Source of the DNA: Arthrobacter rhizosphaerae
GTDB taxonomy: Bacteria; Actinomycetota; Actinomycetes; Actinomycetales; Micrococcaceae
Direction of reading: 5' to 3'
Assembly: GCF_023062595.1 (NCBI RefSeq)
Contig: NZ_JALLAN010000016.1
Coordinates: forward strand, 1 to 64,000
DNA: 64,000 nt
The notes under the pieces are model-generated. The model made no database searches. It saw only the letters and a program-made list of their open reading frames with translations, and had not been told where the DNA came from. Position 1 is the first letter of the stretch. The number at the start of each line of letters is the position of its first letter. Made by a program: the position numbers and the translations under genes. Below are positions 52,120-60,741 of the stretch, one piece after another.

Positions 52120-52994
52120 TGGGCTGTTCCGTGCCGGTAAAACTCCTGGCGCTGGCGGCCGAGTCCTTCTATATCGAGCTCTACTACGTCCCCCGGCTGG
52201 ATGTACGGGAAGCGGCCTGACAACGCCACTCCCTCAGGGGTGCCGGTGAGGATCACGTCGCCCGGCTCCAGCAGCATGTACTGGCTGACGTGGTGCACCA
52301 GGGTAGCCACGTCAAAGATCAGATCCGCTGTTGAGGAGTCCTGGCGCACTTCACCATTGACCAGGGACCGCAGCCTCAGCCGGCCGGGATCAATCTCATC
52401 TGCGGGAACAAGCCAGGGGCCCAGCGGTGTGGATGCCGGCAGGGATTTGCCCTTGGTCCATTGGCCCGCCGCGCCGGGCAGTTGGTAATCGCGCTCGGAG
52501 AGATCGTTGGCCACCACATAGCCAGCGACATAATCCATGGCATCGGCGGGGTCAGCAAGATAACTGACCTCCCGTGCGATGACCACGCCGAGTTCCACTT
52601 CCCAGTCGTACTTTTCCGACGACGGCGGGATGGGGGCGGCGTCGAATGGTCCGCTGATGGTGTTTGACGGCTTGAGGAACACCACTGGAATCTCCGGCGG
52701 CGCTGCACCCGACTCGGCGGCGTGGGCAGCGTAGTTCATCCCTATACAGACGATGGCGCCGGGCCGGGCTACGGGCGCTCCGACCCGGAGGCCGGAGGCC
52801 GAAAGCTCCGGCAATGTCCCTGCTGCGAGGGCCTGCCGGGTGCGGGAGATGCCCTCATTTGCCAGGAAGACGCCGTCGATGTCCCGCGTCAGTGGTGCCA
52901 GGCTGAAGTACTTGTCGTCCCCGTTGGCGTCACTGATGACCACCGCCGGCTCTTCATTGCCGCGTTCGCCCAAACGGGCCAGCTTGATATTCAT
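52116..52994 (-). CDS. Fumarylacetoacetate hydrolase family, probable 2,4-diketo-3-deoxy-L-fuconate hydrolase
   Basis: The 292-residue FAH-fold enzyme has an N-terminal cap domain (about 1-75) and a catalytic domain: IGMNYAAHAAE, VFLKPSNTISGP and the metal ligands in YDWEVELGVVI (two Glu) and SERDYQ (Asp), ending GDVILTGTPEGVALS. It should split 2,4-diketo-3-deoxy-L-fuconate into pyruvate and L-lactate. ATG 52994 has GGAG upstream; the frame extends to 53033. It is the first gene of the leftward arm of the fucose locus; a divergent promoter with a palindrome lies upstream. Confidence 0.9.
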   Translation of the reverse strand: MNIKLARLGERGNEEPAVVISDANGDDKYFSLAPLTRDIDGVFLANEGISRTRQALAAGTLPELSASGLRVGAPVARPGAIVCIGMNYAAHAAESGAAPPEIPVVFLKPSNTISGPFDAAPIPPSSEKYDWEVELGVVIAREVSYLADPADAMDYVAGYVVANDLSERDYQLPGAAGQWTKGKSLPASTPLGPWLVPADEIDPGRLRLRSLVNGEVRQDSSTADLIFDVATLVHHVSQYMLLEPGDVILTGTPEGVALSGRFPYIQPGDVVELDIEGLGRQRQEFYRHGTAQ

Positions 52995-53028
52995 GATCTC
53001 CTCTGACTTTGGCGCACGGTATGCCGCT

Positions 53029-53110
53029 AACATCCGAGCTTTTGCTGCGGGCTTTCCCTAATAGTACGCATTAGTTACCCATTGACAAGTGAAACATCGG
53101 ATGTTTAGGT
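53029..53110. promoter_or_regulatory. Divergent promoter of the fucose genes with palindromic operator
   Basis: Rightward: -35 TTGACA (53082-53087) and -10 TTAGGT (53105-53110), 17 bases apart. Leftward: -35 TTGTCA (complement of 53083-53088) and -10 TACTAT (complement of 53061-53066), 16 bases apart. The -35 boxes overlap. A perfect palindrome AAACATC-G-GATGTTT (53092-53106) lies between the rightward boxes; a related half AACATCCGA (53029-53037) lies after the leftward -10. The regulator is not encoded in this window. Confidence 0.65.
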
Positions 53111-53199
53111 TAATCCCAGATTCCCCGACCCGGCAGCTTCATGATGTGCCCGGTCGGCCACGAAGCGCCACTTCCGGCGGCTGCACAGTCAGGAGCACT

Positions 53200-54564
53200 A
53201 TGAGCGTCATTACTGCGGTAGAAACCTTTGATATCCGCTTCCCCACGTCCCAGGAACTGGACGGCTCCGACGCCATGAACCCGGATCCCGATTACTCAGC
53301 GGCCTACCTGATCATCAGCACGGATGCAGGCGATGAGCTGGAGGGACATGGCTTCGTATTCACCATCGGGCGTGGAAACGAAGTTGAGGCTGCAGCCATT
53401 GACGCGTTGCGACCCCACATTATGGGCCAGAACGTCGAAGACTTGTTGGCCGACATGGGCGGCACGTGGAACCTCCTGGTCCATGACTCCCAGCTGCGGT
53501 GGCTGGGCCCGGAAAAAGGTGTGATGCACATGGCGATCGGCGCCGTGGTGAATGCCCTGTGGGACCTGAAGGCCAAGCGTGCGGGGCTTCCGCTGTGGGA
53601 GTTGCTGGCCTCCTTGAGTCCCGAGGAGATCGTGGCCCTGGTTGACTTCCGGTACCTCAGTGATGCGCTGACCCCCGAGGAAGCGCTGGAGATACTGCGC
53701 CGCGCCGAGCCGGGCAGGGCTGAACGGCACGCCAGGCTCCTCGCTGAGGGCTATGCCGGCTACACCACAACCCCTGGATGGCTGGGGTACAGCGACCGGA
53801 AGCTTGCTCGCCTGGCCAAGGAAGCTGTTGCGGACGGCTTCACCCAGATCAAACTCAAAGTGGGCGCCTCGCTGGAGGATGACATCCGACGTGTGCGTGT
53901 AGCCCGCGAGGCTGTGGGTGCTGATATAAAAATTGCCGTCGATGCGAACCAGCGGTGGGATGTCCAGGAAGCCATTGACTGGATGGCACATCTGGCGCCC
54001 TACGACATCGCATGGATTGAAGAACCCACCAGCCCGGACGACATTCTGGGACATGCCGCCATTGCCCGTGGCGTGGCGCCAATCCCCGTTGCCACGGGCG
54101 AACACGTGCAGAATCGGGTCATGTTCAAGCAACTTCTGCAGGCAGACGCCATCGGAGTGCTCCAGCTGGACGCTGCACGGGTGGCTGGAGTGAACGAGAA
54201 CATCGCCATCCTGCTGCTTGCCGCGAAGTTCGGCATCCGGGTGTGTCCGCATGCCGGCGGGGTTGGCCTTTGCGAGGCCGTTCAGCATATTTCCATGTTC
54301 GATTTCATCGCTGTCTCCGGAGAAAAGGACGACCGTATGATTGAATTTGTGGACCACCTCCACGAGCATTTCGTCACCCCCGTGGATGTCCGCGGAGGCT
54401 GCTACTGGCCGCCCTCAGCACCCGGCGCCGGCGCCGAAATGCACCGGCAGACGCTGTCCGTCTTCAGCTTCCCCGACGGCGCCACCTGGAGCAGCGATGC
54501 CGCGGACGGTCAGCAGCCTGCCGAGCGGGAACTGGCCCTCAAAGAAGCCGCGGCTGATGCCTGA
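53200..54564 (+). CDS. L-fuconate dehydratase (enolase superfamily)
   Basis: The 454-residue mandelate-racemase-group enolase protein carries the KxK pair Lys218-x-Lys220 (QIKLKVG), metal ligands Asp248 (DANQRW), Glu274 (IEEP) and Glu301 (ATGEH), and the His351-Asp324 dyad (CPHAGG; LQLDAAR). The same residues, and as far as I recall the same numbering, define L-fuconate dehydratase of Xanthomonas. It removes water from L-fuconate to give 2-keto-3-deoxy-L-fuconate. ATG 53200 has AGGAG upstream; the open frame begins at 53089. It overlaps the mutarotase gene by 8 bases. First gene of the rightward fucose operon. Confidence 0.95.
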   Translation: MSVITAVETFDIRFPTSQELDGSDAMNPDPDYSAAYLIISTDAGDELEGHGFVFTIGRGNEVEAAAIDALRPHIMGQNVEDLLADMGGTWNLLVHDSQLRWLGPEKGVMHMAIGAVVNALWDLKAKRAGLPLWELLASLSPEEIVALVDFRYLSDALTPEEALEILRRAEPGRAERHARLLAEGYAGYTTTPGWLGYSDRKLARLAKEAVADGFTQIKLKVGASLEDDIRRVRVAREAVGADIKIAVDANQRWDVQEAIDWMAHLAPYDIAWIEEPTSPDDILGHAAIARGVAPIPVATGEHVQNRVMFKQLLQADAIGVLQLDAARVAGVNENIAILLLAAKFGIRVCPHAGGVGLCEAVQHISMFDFIAVSGEKDDRMIEFVDHLHEHFVTPVDVRGGCYWPPSAPGAGAEMHRQTLSVFSFPDGATWSSDAADGQQPAERELALKEAAADA

Positions 54565-54871
54565 GACCATCGTCCTGCACACCCGGCTGAAGCCGGGAGC
54601 AGCACAGGCCTATGCCGACGCGCACGCTGCCATCCCGGCCGAGCTGGTCACTGCCTTGAAGGCCGCCGGCGTTGCCAATTGGCGCATCTGGCGCAGTGGC
54701 CTGGAGCTGATTCATGTGGTGGAAGTGGAGGATTACAAGGCCATGCGCCGTGACCTTGCCCAGCACCCAGCGAACCTTGCTTGGCAGGCCCGTATGGCTG
54801 AATTACTGGAAATCGAAGACGATTACAGCGGCAACGATTCAGGTGTTCCGCTGGTCTGGGAGCTGCCATGA
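54557..54871 (+). CDS. L-rhamnose/L-fucose mutarotase-family protein
   Basis: The 104-residue small alpha/beta-barrel protein (RhaM/DUF718 family) begins TIVLHTRLKPGAAQAYADAHA, with the His of the H-A-A-I segment as the probable catalytic base, and has NWRIWRSGLELIHVVEVED. It interconverts alpha and beta anomers of the 6-deoxyhexose so the right anomer reaches the dehydrogenase. It starts inside the dehydratase gene end (8-base overlap) and its stop overlaps the next gene's start (ATGA). Confidence 0.88.
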   Translation: MPETIVLHTRLKPGAAQAYADAHAAIPAELVTALKAAGVANWRIWRSGLELIHVVEVEDYKAMRRDLAQHPANLAWQARMAELLEIEDDYSGNDSGVPLVWELP

Positions 54872-55878
54872 GCGCACACACATCTACCGACGCCGGCAGC
54901 CGGGGACCGGGCAGCCTGCAGCTCGGCAAGCTCGGCTACGGCACTGCCGGGCTCGGCAATCTCTACCGTGCCATGACCGACAGCACTGCCGCGGCAACCC
55001 TGGAGGCGGCATGGGATGCAGGCATCAGGTATTTCGATACAGCCCCGCACTACGGCCTGGGCTTGTCTGAACACCGCCTCGGTGCCTTCCTCCGAGGCAA
55101 GCCCAGGCAGGAATTTGTCATCTCCACGAAGGTCGGACGCCTCCTTGCACCCAAGCAGGGAGTTACCGCGGCTGAGACCCCCACGGACAACGAACGCGAT
55201 CCGGAAGGATTCGACGTGCCAGCCGCCAGCCGCCGCGTCTGGGATTTCACAGAGCGCGGAATCCGGCAAAGCATCGAGGAATCGCTGGAACGCCTGGGCC
55301 TGGACGCGGTGGACATCGCCTACCTGCACGATGCTGACATGCATGACCTCGCGGGAGGCATCAATGAGGGACTTCCCGCTCTCGAAAAGCTGCGCTCTGA
55401 GGGACTGGTCCGCGCCATCGGCGTCGGACTCAACTCAGCCGAAGCTGCCCTCGAATGCGTGGAGGCGGCCGACCTGGACCTTGTGATGCTGGCCGGCAGG
55501 TATACGCTGCTGGAGCAGCCACAGGTGCCGCTGATGGAGCGCTGCATCGGAAAGGGCACAGGCGTGGTCAACGTCGGAGCGTACAATTCCGGGCTGCTGG
55601 CCCGGCAGGACGTTCCCGACGACGCCCATTACAACTATGGGCAGGCACCGCACGAGCTGCTGGAACGCGCCCGCCAATTGGCAGCGATCTGCGCCAGCTA
55701 CGGCGTAGAGCTCCCGACGGCGGCGCTGCAGTTTGGTTTGCGGCACCCGGCGGTGGTCAACGTGACAGTCGGGGCCACGTCGCCTGGGCAGATCCTCGAC
55801 AATGCCACGCGGATGGCTGAAGAGGTTCCCGAGGAACTCTGGAGCGAGTTTTCACGCCGAGGATTGATCCCGTCATGA
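54868..55878 (+). CDS. Aldo/keto reductase, probable L-fucose dehydrogenase
   Basis: The 336-residue (beta/alpha)8 reductase has catalytic residues in FDTAPHYGLGLSEHRLG (Asp and Tyr), FVISTKVGR (Lys) and AYLHDADMHD (His). This branch (D-threo-aldose 1-dehydrogenase / L-galactose dehydrogenase-like) oxidises L-fucose at C1 to the 1,5-lactone with NAD(P)+. The AKR and lactonase genes follow each other with ATGA overlap, so the lactone goes directly to the lactonase. The pathway role is from context. The first 14 residues are hydrophilic and unconserved-looking. Confidence 0.9.
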   Translation: MSAHTSTDAGSRGPGSLQLGKLGYGTAGLGNLYRAMTDSTAAATLEAAWDAGIRYFDTAPHYGLGLSEHRLGAFLRGKPRQEFVISTKVGRLLAPKQGVTAAETPTDNERDPEGFDVPAASRRVWDFTERGIRQSIEESLERLGLDAVDIAYLHDADMHDLAGGINEGLPALEKLRSEGLVRAIGVGLNSAEAALECVEAADLDLVMLAGRYTLLEQPQVPLMERCIGKGTGVVNVGAYNSGLLARQDVPDDAHYNYGQAPHELLERARQLAAICASYGVELPTAALQFGLRHPAVVNVTVGATSPGQILDNATRMAEEVPEELWSEFSRRGLIPS

Positions 55879-56852
55879 TCGATTCGCATCTTCATCTCTG
55901 GGAACTGCCGCCTGCCGCCGACCAGCCAACGGAACCGGGGGCGCCGCGGCGACCCTACTCGTGGCTCGGTCCTCAGCATGGTTCTCTCTTCCGCAGCTAC
56001 GGCGAAGCAGAGGCACATGAAACGCTCGTAGACGCCGGCGTCAGCGGAGCGGTGCTGGTGCAGGCCGACGACGCCCTCTCTGATACGGAATTTATGCTGG
56101 CCGCAGCTGACCGCAACGACTGGGTGCTCGCCGTCGTGGGCTGGATCCCTTTGGAAGAGCCTGACCAGGCCGAGGCAGCGCTGGAACGCCTGGGCCAGAA
56201 CCCAAAGTTCCGCGGTGTCCGCCACCTGGTCCACAACGACCCCCGGGATAACTTCCTGGCGTTACCTGAGGTTCGGGAATCACTGAAGCTGCTGTCCGCC
56301 AAGGGACTGACACTGGATGTCCCGGACGCCTATCCGAGGCATCTCCAGCGTGCGGTAGACCTTGCAAAGGACCTTCCGGAACTCACCGTGGTGCTGGATC
56401 ATCTGGGCAAACCCCCGCTCTCGGGCACCGTCACCTCCGGCGGCAACGGGTCATGCGGCGAGTTGGAGCGCTGGCGCCGCGAATTCCGGGCTCTGGCTGA
56501 ACTGCCCAACACGGTGGCCAAGGTCTCCGGTCTGCACTTGCCAGGACTGGAATACACGGCCAAGGCATTGCGTCCCCTCTGGGAAGAGGCGCTTGAAGCC
56601 TTTGGACCCGAAAGGCTGATGATCGGCATGGATTGGCCGGTAAGCACTCTCGGAGCACCCTACCGCCGCACCGTGGAGGTACTGCTCGAACTGGCGGCCG
56701 ACTTGAGCCCCGCAGAGCGGCACGCTTTCCTCGAGGGCACAGCGGTCCGGACCTATGGACTGGAAACCTCCGCGCTGTCAGCTCTGCCTGAGGACGGAAC
56801 GGCCCCGGAAACGGAATCGACACTAACCAAGCAGGACGAGGTGAAAGCATGA
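55875..56852 (+). CDS. Amidohydrolase, probable L-fuconolactonase
   Basis: The 325-residue COG3618-type metal-dependent hydrolase has the opening metal motif MIDSHLHLW (Asp, His, His), a middle LTVVLDHLGKPPL (His) and a C-terminal RLMIGMDWPVSTLG (Asp). This is the family of L-fuconate and L-rhamnono-lactonases. It hydrolyses L-fucono-1,5-lactone to L-fuconate, the dehydratase substrate. It is fused by ATGA overlaps to the dehydrogenase and ABC ATPase genes on each side. The C-terminal 25 residues are an acidic extension. Confidence 0.9.
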   Translation: MIDSHLHLWELPPAADQPTEPGAPRRPYSWLGPQHGSLFRSYGEAEAHETLVDAGVSGAVLVQADDALSDTEFMLAAADRNDWVLAVVGWIPLEEPDQAEAALERLGQNPKFRGVRHLVHNDPRDNFLALPEVRESLKLLSAKGLTLDVPDAYPRHLQRAVDLAKDLPELTVVLDHLGKPPLSGTVTSGGNGSCGELERWRREFRALAELPNTVAKVSGLHLPGLEYTAKALRPLWEEALEAFGPERLMIGMDWPVSTLGAPYRRTVEVLLELAADLSPAERHAFLEGTAVRTYGLETSALSALPEDGTAPETESTLTKQDEVKA

Positions 56853-58381
56853 CGGCGGATCAGACACCACTGTTGTCGGTGCACGGCGTGGAGAAGAGCT
56901 TCCCAGGCGTCAGGGCACTGCACAACATGCATTTGGACCTTCGACGCGGTGAAGTGCTGGCTCTGGTGGGCGAAAACGGTGCAGGCAAATCCACTTTGAT
57001 GAAGCTGCTTTCCGGCATCTACGTCCCGGACGAGGGAACGTTTGAACTCAACGGTGTGGCCTTTACACCAGCCGGACCCAAGCATGCCCAGGAGCTGGGC
57101 ATCAGCATCATCCATCAGGAGTTCAACCTCATGGCCGACCTGACCGTCGCCCAGAATATCTACATTGGCCGGGAACCCCGCCGCTTTGGGATGCTCAGTG
57201 AGCGGGCACTGAACCGGAAGACCCAGGACCTGTTCGACCGGATGAGCCTCAAGCTGGATCCAAGGGAGCGCTGCGGTGACCTGACGGTGGCCAAACAGCA
57301 GATGGTGGAGATCGCCAAGGCCCTGAGCCATGACTCCAAGGTGATCATCATGGACGAGCCCACTGCTGCCCTGAACGATGCCGAGGTGGCCACCCTGCAC
57401 GAACTGATCCGCGGCTTTGTCTCGCCAGAGACGGGAGTCATCTACATTTCGCACCGAATGGATGAGCTCAAGCAGATTTCCCAGCGCGTTACCGTTATCC
57501 GTGACGGCGAGTACGTGGACACTGTGGACACCGAACAAACCAGCATGCAGGAGGTCATCTCGCTGATGGTGGGACGTTCGATTTCCGGTAACCAGCGCCC
57601 GCCGGCCGACGCTGCAGACTGCGCCGACGACGTCGTACTTTCCGTTGAAGGGCTCACTACCCCTTCCCTGCTGAAGAGTGTCAGCTTCGCGCTGCGCAGG
57701 GGCGAGATCCTGGGGTTTGCCGGACTCATGGGCGCCGGACGCACCGAAGTTGCCAGGGCCCTGGTGGGCGCGGACAAGGCCAGCTTCGAACACCTTAAAG
57801 TGAACGGGACCGACGCCCAGATTCCCAACCCGGCCGTAGCGGCGAAGCTGGGCATCGGCTATCTCTCGGAGGACCGAAAGCATCTTGGGCTCATGCTGGA
57901 GCGCGACGTGAAGGAAAACATCATGCTTTCCTCGCTCGTGGAGAACTCGGCAGGCGGCTTTATCAAGGATGCTGCTTTGCGCCGCACCGCCGACGAATAC
58001 GCCCGCAAACTCCGGATCAAGACGCCGTCCATCAGGCAGCTTGCCCGGAATCTCTCGGGCGGCAACCAGCAGAAGGTAGTCATCGCAAAATGGCTGGTCA
58101 AGGACTGCGACATCCTCATCTTTGACGAGCCCACCCGCGGGATCGACGTCGGAGCCAAAGACGAGATCTATAAGCTCCTCAATGAACTCGCAGCCGCCGG
58201 CAAGGCGATCATCATGATCTCCTCGGAACTGCCCGAAGTCCTCCGCCTGTCCCACCGGATCGCCGTCATGTGCGAAGGGCGAATTACCGGCTTCCTCACC
58301 AATGCCGAAGCCACCCAGGAAAACATTATGGAACTTGCCACCCGGCGCGTCTCCATCACCACAGGAGCACCAACCTCATGA
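56849..58381 (+). CDS. Sugar ABC transporter ATPase (RbsA/MglA type), probable fucose importer
   Basis: The 510-residue protein has two tandem ABC domains. The first has Walker A GENGAGKST (41-49), a Q-loop SIIHQEFNL, and Walker B VIIMDEPTAAL near 165-175. The second has a degenerate P-loop GLMGAGRTEVAR, signature LSGGNQQKVVIAKWL and Walker B ILIFDEPTRGIDV. This is the CUT2 pattern. It energises the permease encoded next. 4-base overlaps join it to the lactonase and permease genes. The substrate is assigned from pathway context. Confidence 0.93.
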   Translation: MTADQTPLLSVHGVEKSFPGVRALHNMHLDLRRGEVLALVGENGAGKSTLMKLLSGIYVPDEGTFELNGVAFTPAGPKHAQELGISIIHQEFNLMADLTVAQNIYIGREPRRFGMLSERALNRKTQDLFDRMSLKLDPRERCGDLTVAKQQMVEIAKALSHDSKVIIMDEPTAALNDAEVATLHELIRGFVSPETGVIYISHRMDELKQISQRVTVIRDGEYVDTVDTEQTSMQEVISLMVGRSISGNQRPPADAADCADDVVLSVEGLTTPSLLKSVSFALRRGEILGFAGLMGAGRTEVARALVGADKASFEHLKVNGTDAQIPNPAVAAKLGIGYLSEDRKHLGLMLERDVKENIMLSSLVENSAGGFIKDAALRRTADEYARKLRIKTPSIRQLARNLSGGNQQKVVIAKWLVKDCDILIFDEPTRGIDVGAKDEIYKLLNELAAAGKAIIMISSELPEVLRLSHRIAVMCEGRITGFLTNAEATQENIMELATRRVSITTGAPTS

Positions 58382-59415
58382 GCATTGTAGAAACCCCCGC
58401 ACCGAAAGAATCCGAGGTGCTGACGGCGCCGTCTTCACCGCCGCGTGGCCAGGGCCTCTCCCTGCGGCTCCGCTCGTCCCTGCAGCAGCTCCTGGCCTTC
58501 GGCTCGCTGATTGTCCTGGTGGTCTTCTTCGGCGTCATGAACGCCCGGTTCCTGCTGCCGGGCAACCTCTCGGACATCCTGCTGTCCACGGTGGTTATCG
58601 GGCTCCTTGCCCTCGGAGCGACGTTCGTCATCGTCACCGGCGGCATCGATCTCTCCGTGGGCACCGGCATGAGCCTGTGTTCTGTGATGGTTGGCGTCGT
58701 GCTGACTTATCTGGGCCTGCCGATATGGGCCGGTATTGCCGGTGGCATCCTGATGGGAGCAGTGATCGGGGCCGTAAACGGCTTCCTCATTTCCTTCCTG
58801 AAAATCCCACCATTCATCGCCACCTTGGCGACCATGCTCGTTTGCCAGGGCATGGCGCTGGTGGTTTCCGGAACCAAGCCCATCTATTTCACAGGTACCG
58901 AAGGTTTCGCCAACCTTGCCCTTGGCAAACCCATTGCCGGGCTGGTCATTCCCAACGCTGTCTTCATTTTCTTCGGAGCGGCAGCACTGGCCGGTGTGGT
59001 CATGAGCAAGACCCTTTTGGGCCGCTACACCTTCTCCATCGGCTCCAACGAGGAGGCGACGGCGCTCTCCGGCATCAACGTCCGCAGCTGGAAGCTCTGG
59101 ATCTACACCGCCGCCGGGGCCTTCACCGGGCTGGCCGGCGTGATCATCGCCGCACGGTTGAACTCTGCGCAGCCAGGCCAAGGAATGGGATATGAACTCC
59201 AGGCAATTGCGGCCGTCGTCATCGGTGGAACGTCCCTGGCCGGAGGCAAAGGCTCCATCGTCGGCACGGTGATTGGTGCCCTCATTATGTCCGTCCTTAC
59301 CAACGGCCTGCGCGTCATCTCGGTGCCGCAGGAGTGGCAGAACGTGGCCATCGGCGTTGTGATCCTGGTGGCTGTCTACCTGGACATGCTTCGCCGGAAG
59401 GAGGCAGCCAAGTAG
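58378..59415 (+). CDS. Sugar ABC transporter permease (RbsC type), probable fucose importer
   Basis: The 345-residue CUT2 permease has an N-terminal cytosolic tail of about 35 residues and roughly 8-10 TM helices. The typical GGIDLSVGTGMSLCSVMVGV segment after TM2 and VIGGTSLAGGKGSIVGTVIGA loop are visible. It pairs with the two-domain ATPase and the RbsB-like lipoprotein. ATG 58378 (ATGA overlap with the ATPase stop) is the start; the open frame extends to 58270 within the ATPase gene. Confidence 0.92.
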   Translation: MSIVETPAPKESEVLTAPSSPPRGQGLSLRLRSSLQQLLAFGSLIVLVVFFGVMNARFLLPGNLSDILLSTVVIGLLALGATFVIVTGGIDLSVGTGMSLCSVMVGVVLTYLGLPIWAGIAGGILMGAVIGAVNGFLISFLKIPPFIATLATMLVCQGMALVVSGTKPIYFTGTEGFANLALGKPIAGLVIPNAVFIFFGAAALAGVVMSKTLLGRYTFSIGSNEEATALSGINVRSWKLWIYTAAGAFTGLAGVIIAARLNSAQPGQGMGYELQAIAAVVIGGTSLAGGKGSIVGTVIGALIMSVLTNGLRVISVPQEWQNVAIGVVILVAVYLDMLRRKEAAK

Positions 59416-59517
59416 GGTCTTCAGCCGGTCCGGTCCGGACTTCCCCTCCAGCACCATCCCCCCTCGTTCCCACCCTCTCTCCCTTTCCCAATGAGAAAAA
59501 CAACGGAGTTTTCATCC

Positions 59518-60513
59518 ATGAACAAGTCAACTTTTGACCGGCGCAGTTTCCTCACCCTGTCCGGCCTGGCCCTCGGCGTCGTAGCCATCGCAGGCTGCGA
59601 GGCCCCCGCCGGCACCCCCGGCGCTTCTCCCGCCGACGGAGCAAAGCCCTACATCGCCATCGTCTCCAAAGGCTTCCAGCACCAGTTCTGGCAGGCCGTG
59701 AAGCAGGGCGCTGACAAGGCAGCAGCAGAGTTCGACGTCGAAATCACCTTTGAGGGTCCCAACACCGAAAAGGACGTGGATCAGCAGGTCCAAATGCTGA
59801 CTACGGCACTGGGCAAGTCACCCGCAGCTGTTGGCTTCGCCGCCCTGGACTCCCAGGCCGCCACCCCCTTGCTGGAGCAGGCCAAGAGCAAGAACATCCC
59901 CGTGATCGCTTTCGACTCCGGCGTTGATTCCGACATTCCGGTGACCACGGCTTCCACGGACAACAAGGCTGCTGCGGCCGAGGCCGCCAAGCACCTCGCC
60001 GAGCTCATCGGCGGAAGCGGCGACATTGCCATCATCGGCCATGACCAGACCTCGAAGTCCGGAACTGACCGCCGCGACGGCTTCAAGGAATACATCGAAA
60101 AGAACCACCCGAACATCAAGATCGTGGCCATCCAGTACGCCGGCGGCGATCAGCTCCTTTCAGCTGACGCAGCCAAGGCGATTGTCACGGCCAACCCCAA
60201 CCTCAAGGGCATGTACGGCACCAATGAGGGTTCGGCTATCGGCGTCGTCAAGGCGGTTGAAGAACTTGGCCTCAAGGGCAAGCTGACCATCGTCGGCTTC
60301 GATTCGGGCAAGGCCCAGATCGACGCCATCCGGTCAGGCCTCATGGCCGGTGCCGTCACGCAGAACCCGGTAGGAATCGGCTACGAAACTGTGAAGGCTG
60401 CCGTGGCCGCCATCAAGGGCGAAAAACTGGAGAAGATCATCGACACCGGCTTCTACTGGTACGACGCCAAGAACATCGATTCAGACGAGATCAAGCCGAA
60501 CCTCTACCAGTAG
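59518..60513 (+). CDS. Sugar-binding lipoprotein (RbsB type), probable fucose importer
   Basis: The 331-residue protein has a Tat-type signal DRRSFLTLSG and a lipobox IAGC with Cys27. The mature part is a type I periplasmic-binding protein: IAIVSKGFQHQFWQAVKQGA, VIAFDSGVDSDIPVTTASTD and VGFDSGKAQIDAIRSG. The protein is anchored to the membrane and feeds the CUT2 importer. ATG 59518 is preferred (GGAG 9 bases upstream, signal starts there) over ATG 59491. It ends the fucose operon, followed by a stem-loop. Together with the catabolic genes, L-fucose is the likely ligand, although related deoxy sugars are possible. Confidence 0.92.
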   Translation: MNKSTFDRRSFLTLSGLALGVVAIAGCEAPAGTPGASPADGAKPYIAIVSKGFQHQFWQAVKQGADKAAAEFDVEITFEGPNTEKDVDQQVQMLTTALGKSPAAVGFAALDSQAATPLLEQAKSKNIPVIAFDSGVDSDIPVTTASTDNKAAAAEAAKHLAELIGGSGDIAIIGHDQTSKSGTDRRDGFKEYIEKNHPNIKIVAIQYAGGDQLLSADAAKAIVTANPNLKGMYGTNEGSAIGVVKAVEELGLKGKLTIVGFDSGKAQIDAIRSGLMAGAVTQNPVGIGYETVKAAVAAIKGEKLEKIIDTGFYWYDAKNIDSDEIKPNLYQ

Positions 60514-60539
60514 CGGTTCTCTTCCTCTTACATCTGCTG

Positions 60540-60567
60540 CGGCCCCCCATCGTTGGATGGGCGGCCG
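60540..60567 (+). terminator. Stem-loop after the fucose operon
   Basis: Positions 60540-60551 pair with 60556-60567 (11 of 12 bp, one C-C mismatch) around GTTG, 27 bases past the binding-protein stop codon. There is no clear T-run. Confidence 0.6.
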
Positions 60568-60650
60568 TTGGCGTTTGTGGCTGCTATCGGTCCGGCACGG
60601 TCAACCCGGACCAGCCTTGGGCGGATCCGGTGAGCGACGGGGACAGCCGA

Positions 60651-60686
60651 AAGCGGCGCCCGGCAGGGTTATCCCGGGCGCCGCTT
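60651..60686 (-). terminator. Perfect 13-bp stem-loop after the surface protein gene
   Basis: AAGCGGCGCCCGG (60651-60663) pairs with CCGGGCGCCGCTT (60674-60686) around a 10-base loop. On the minus strand it follows the surface protein stop (60742) and is trailed by TTTC, fitting an intrinsic terminator for that leftward gene. Confidence 0.7.
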
Positions 60687-60741
60687 CCTGGTCTCAGTTC
60701 TCGGTCTCAGAGAGAGCTGTACCTCTTATTGAATTGGCCGG

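Noticed and set aside
53296..54369. Leftward 357-residue open frame antisense to the fuconate dehydratase gene
   Set aside because: No domain, and the plus-strand protein has every catalytic residue of the dehydratase family.
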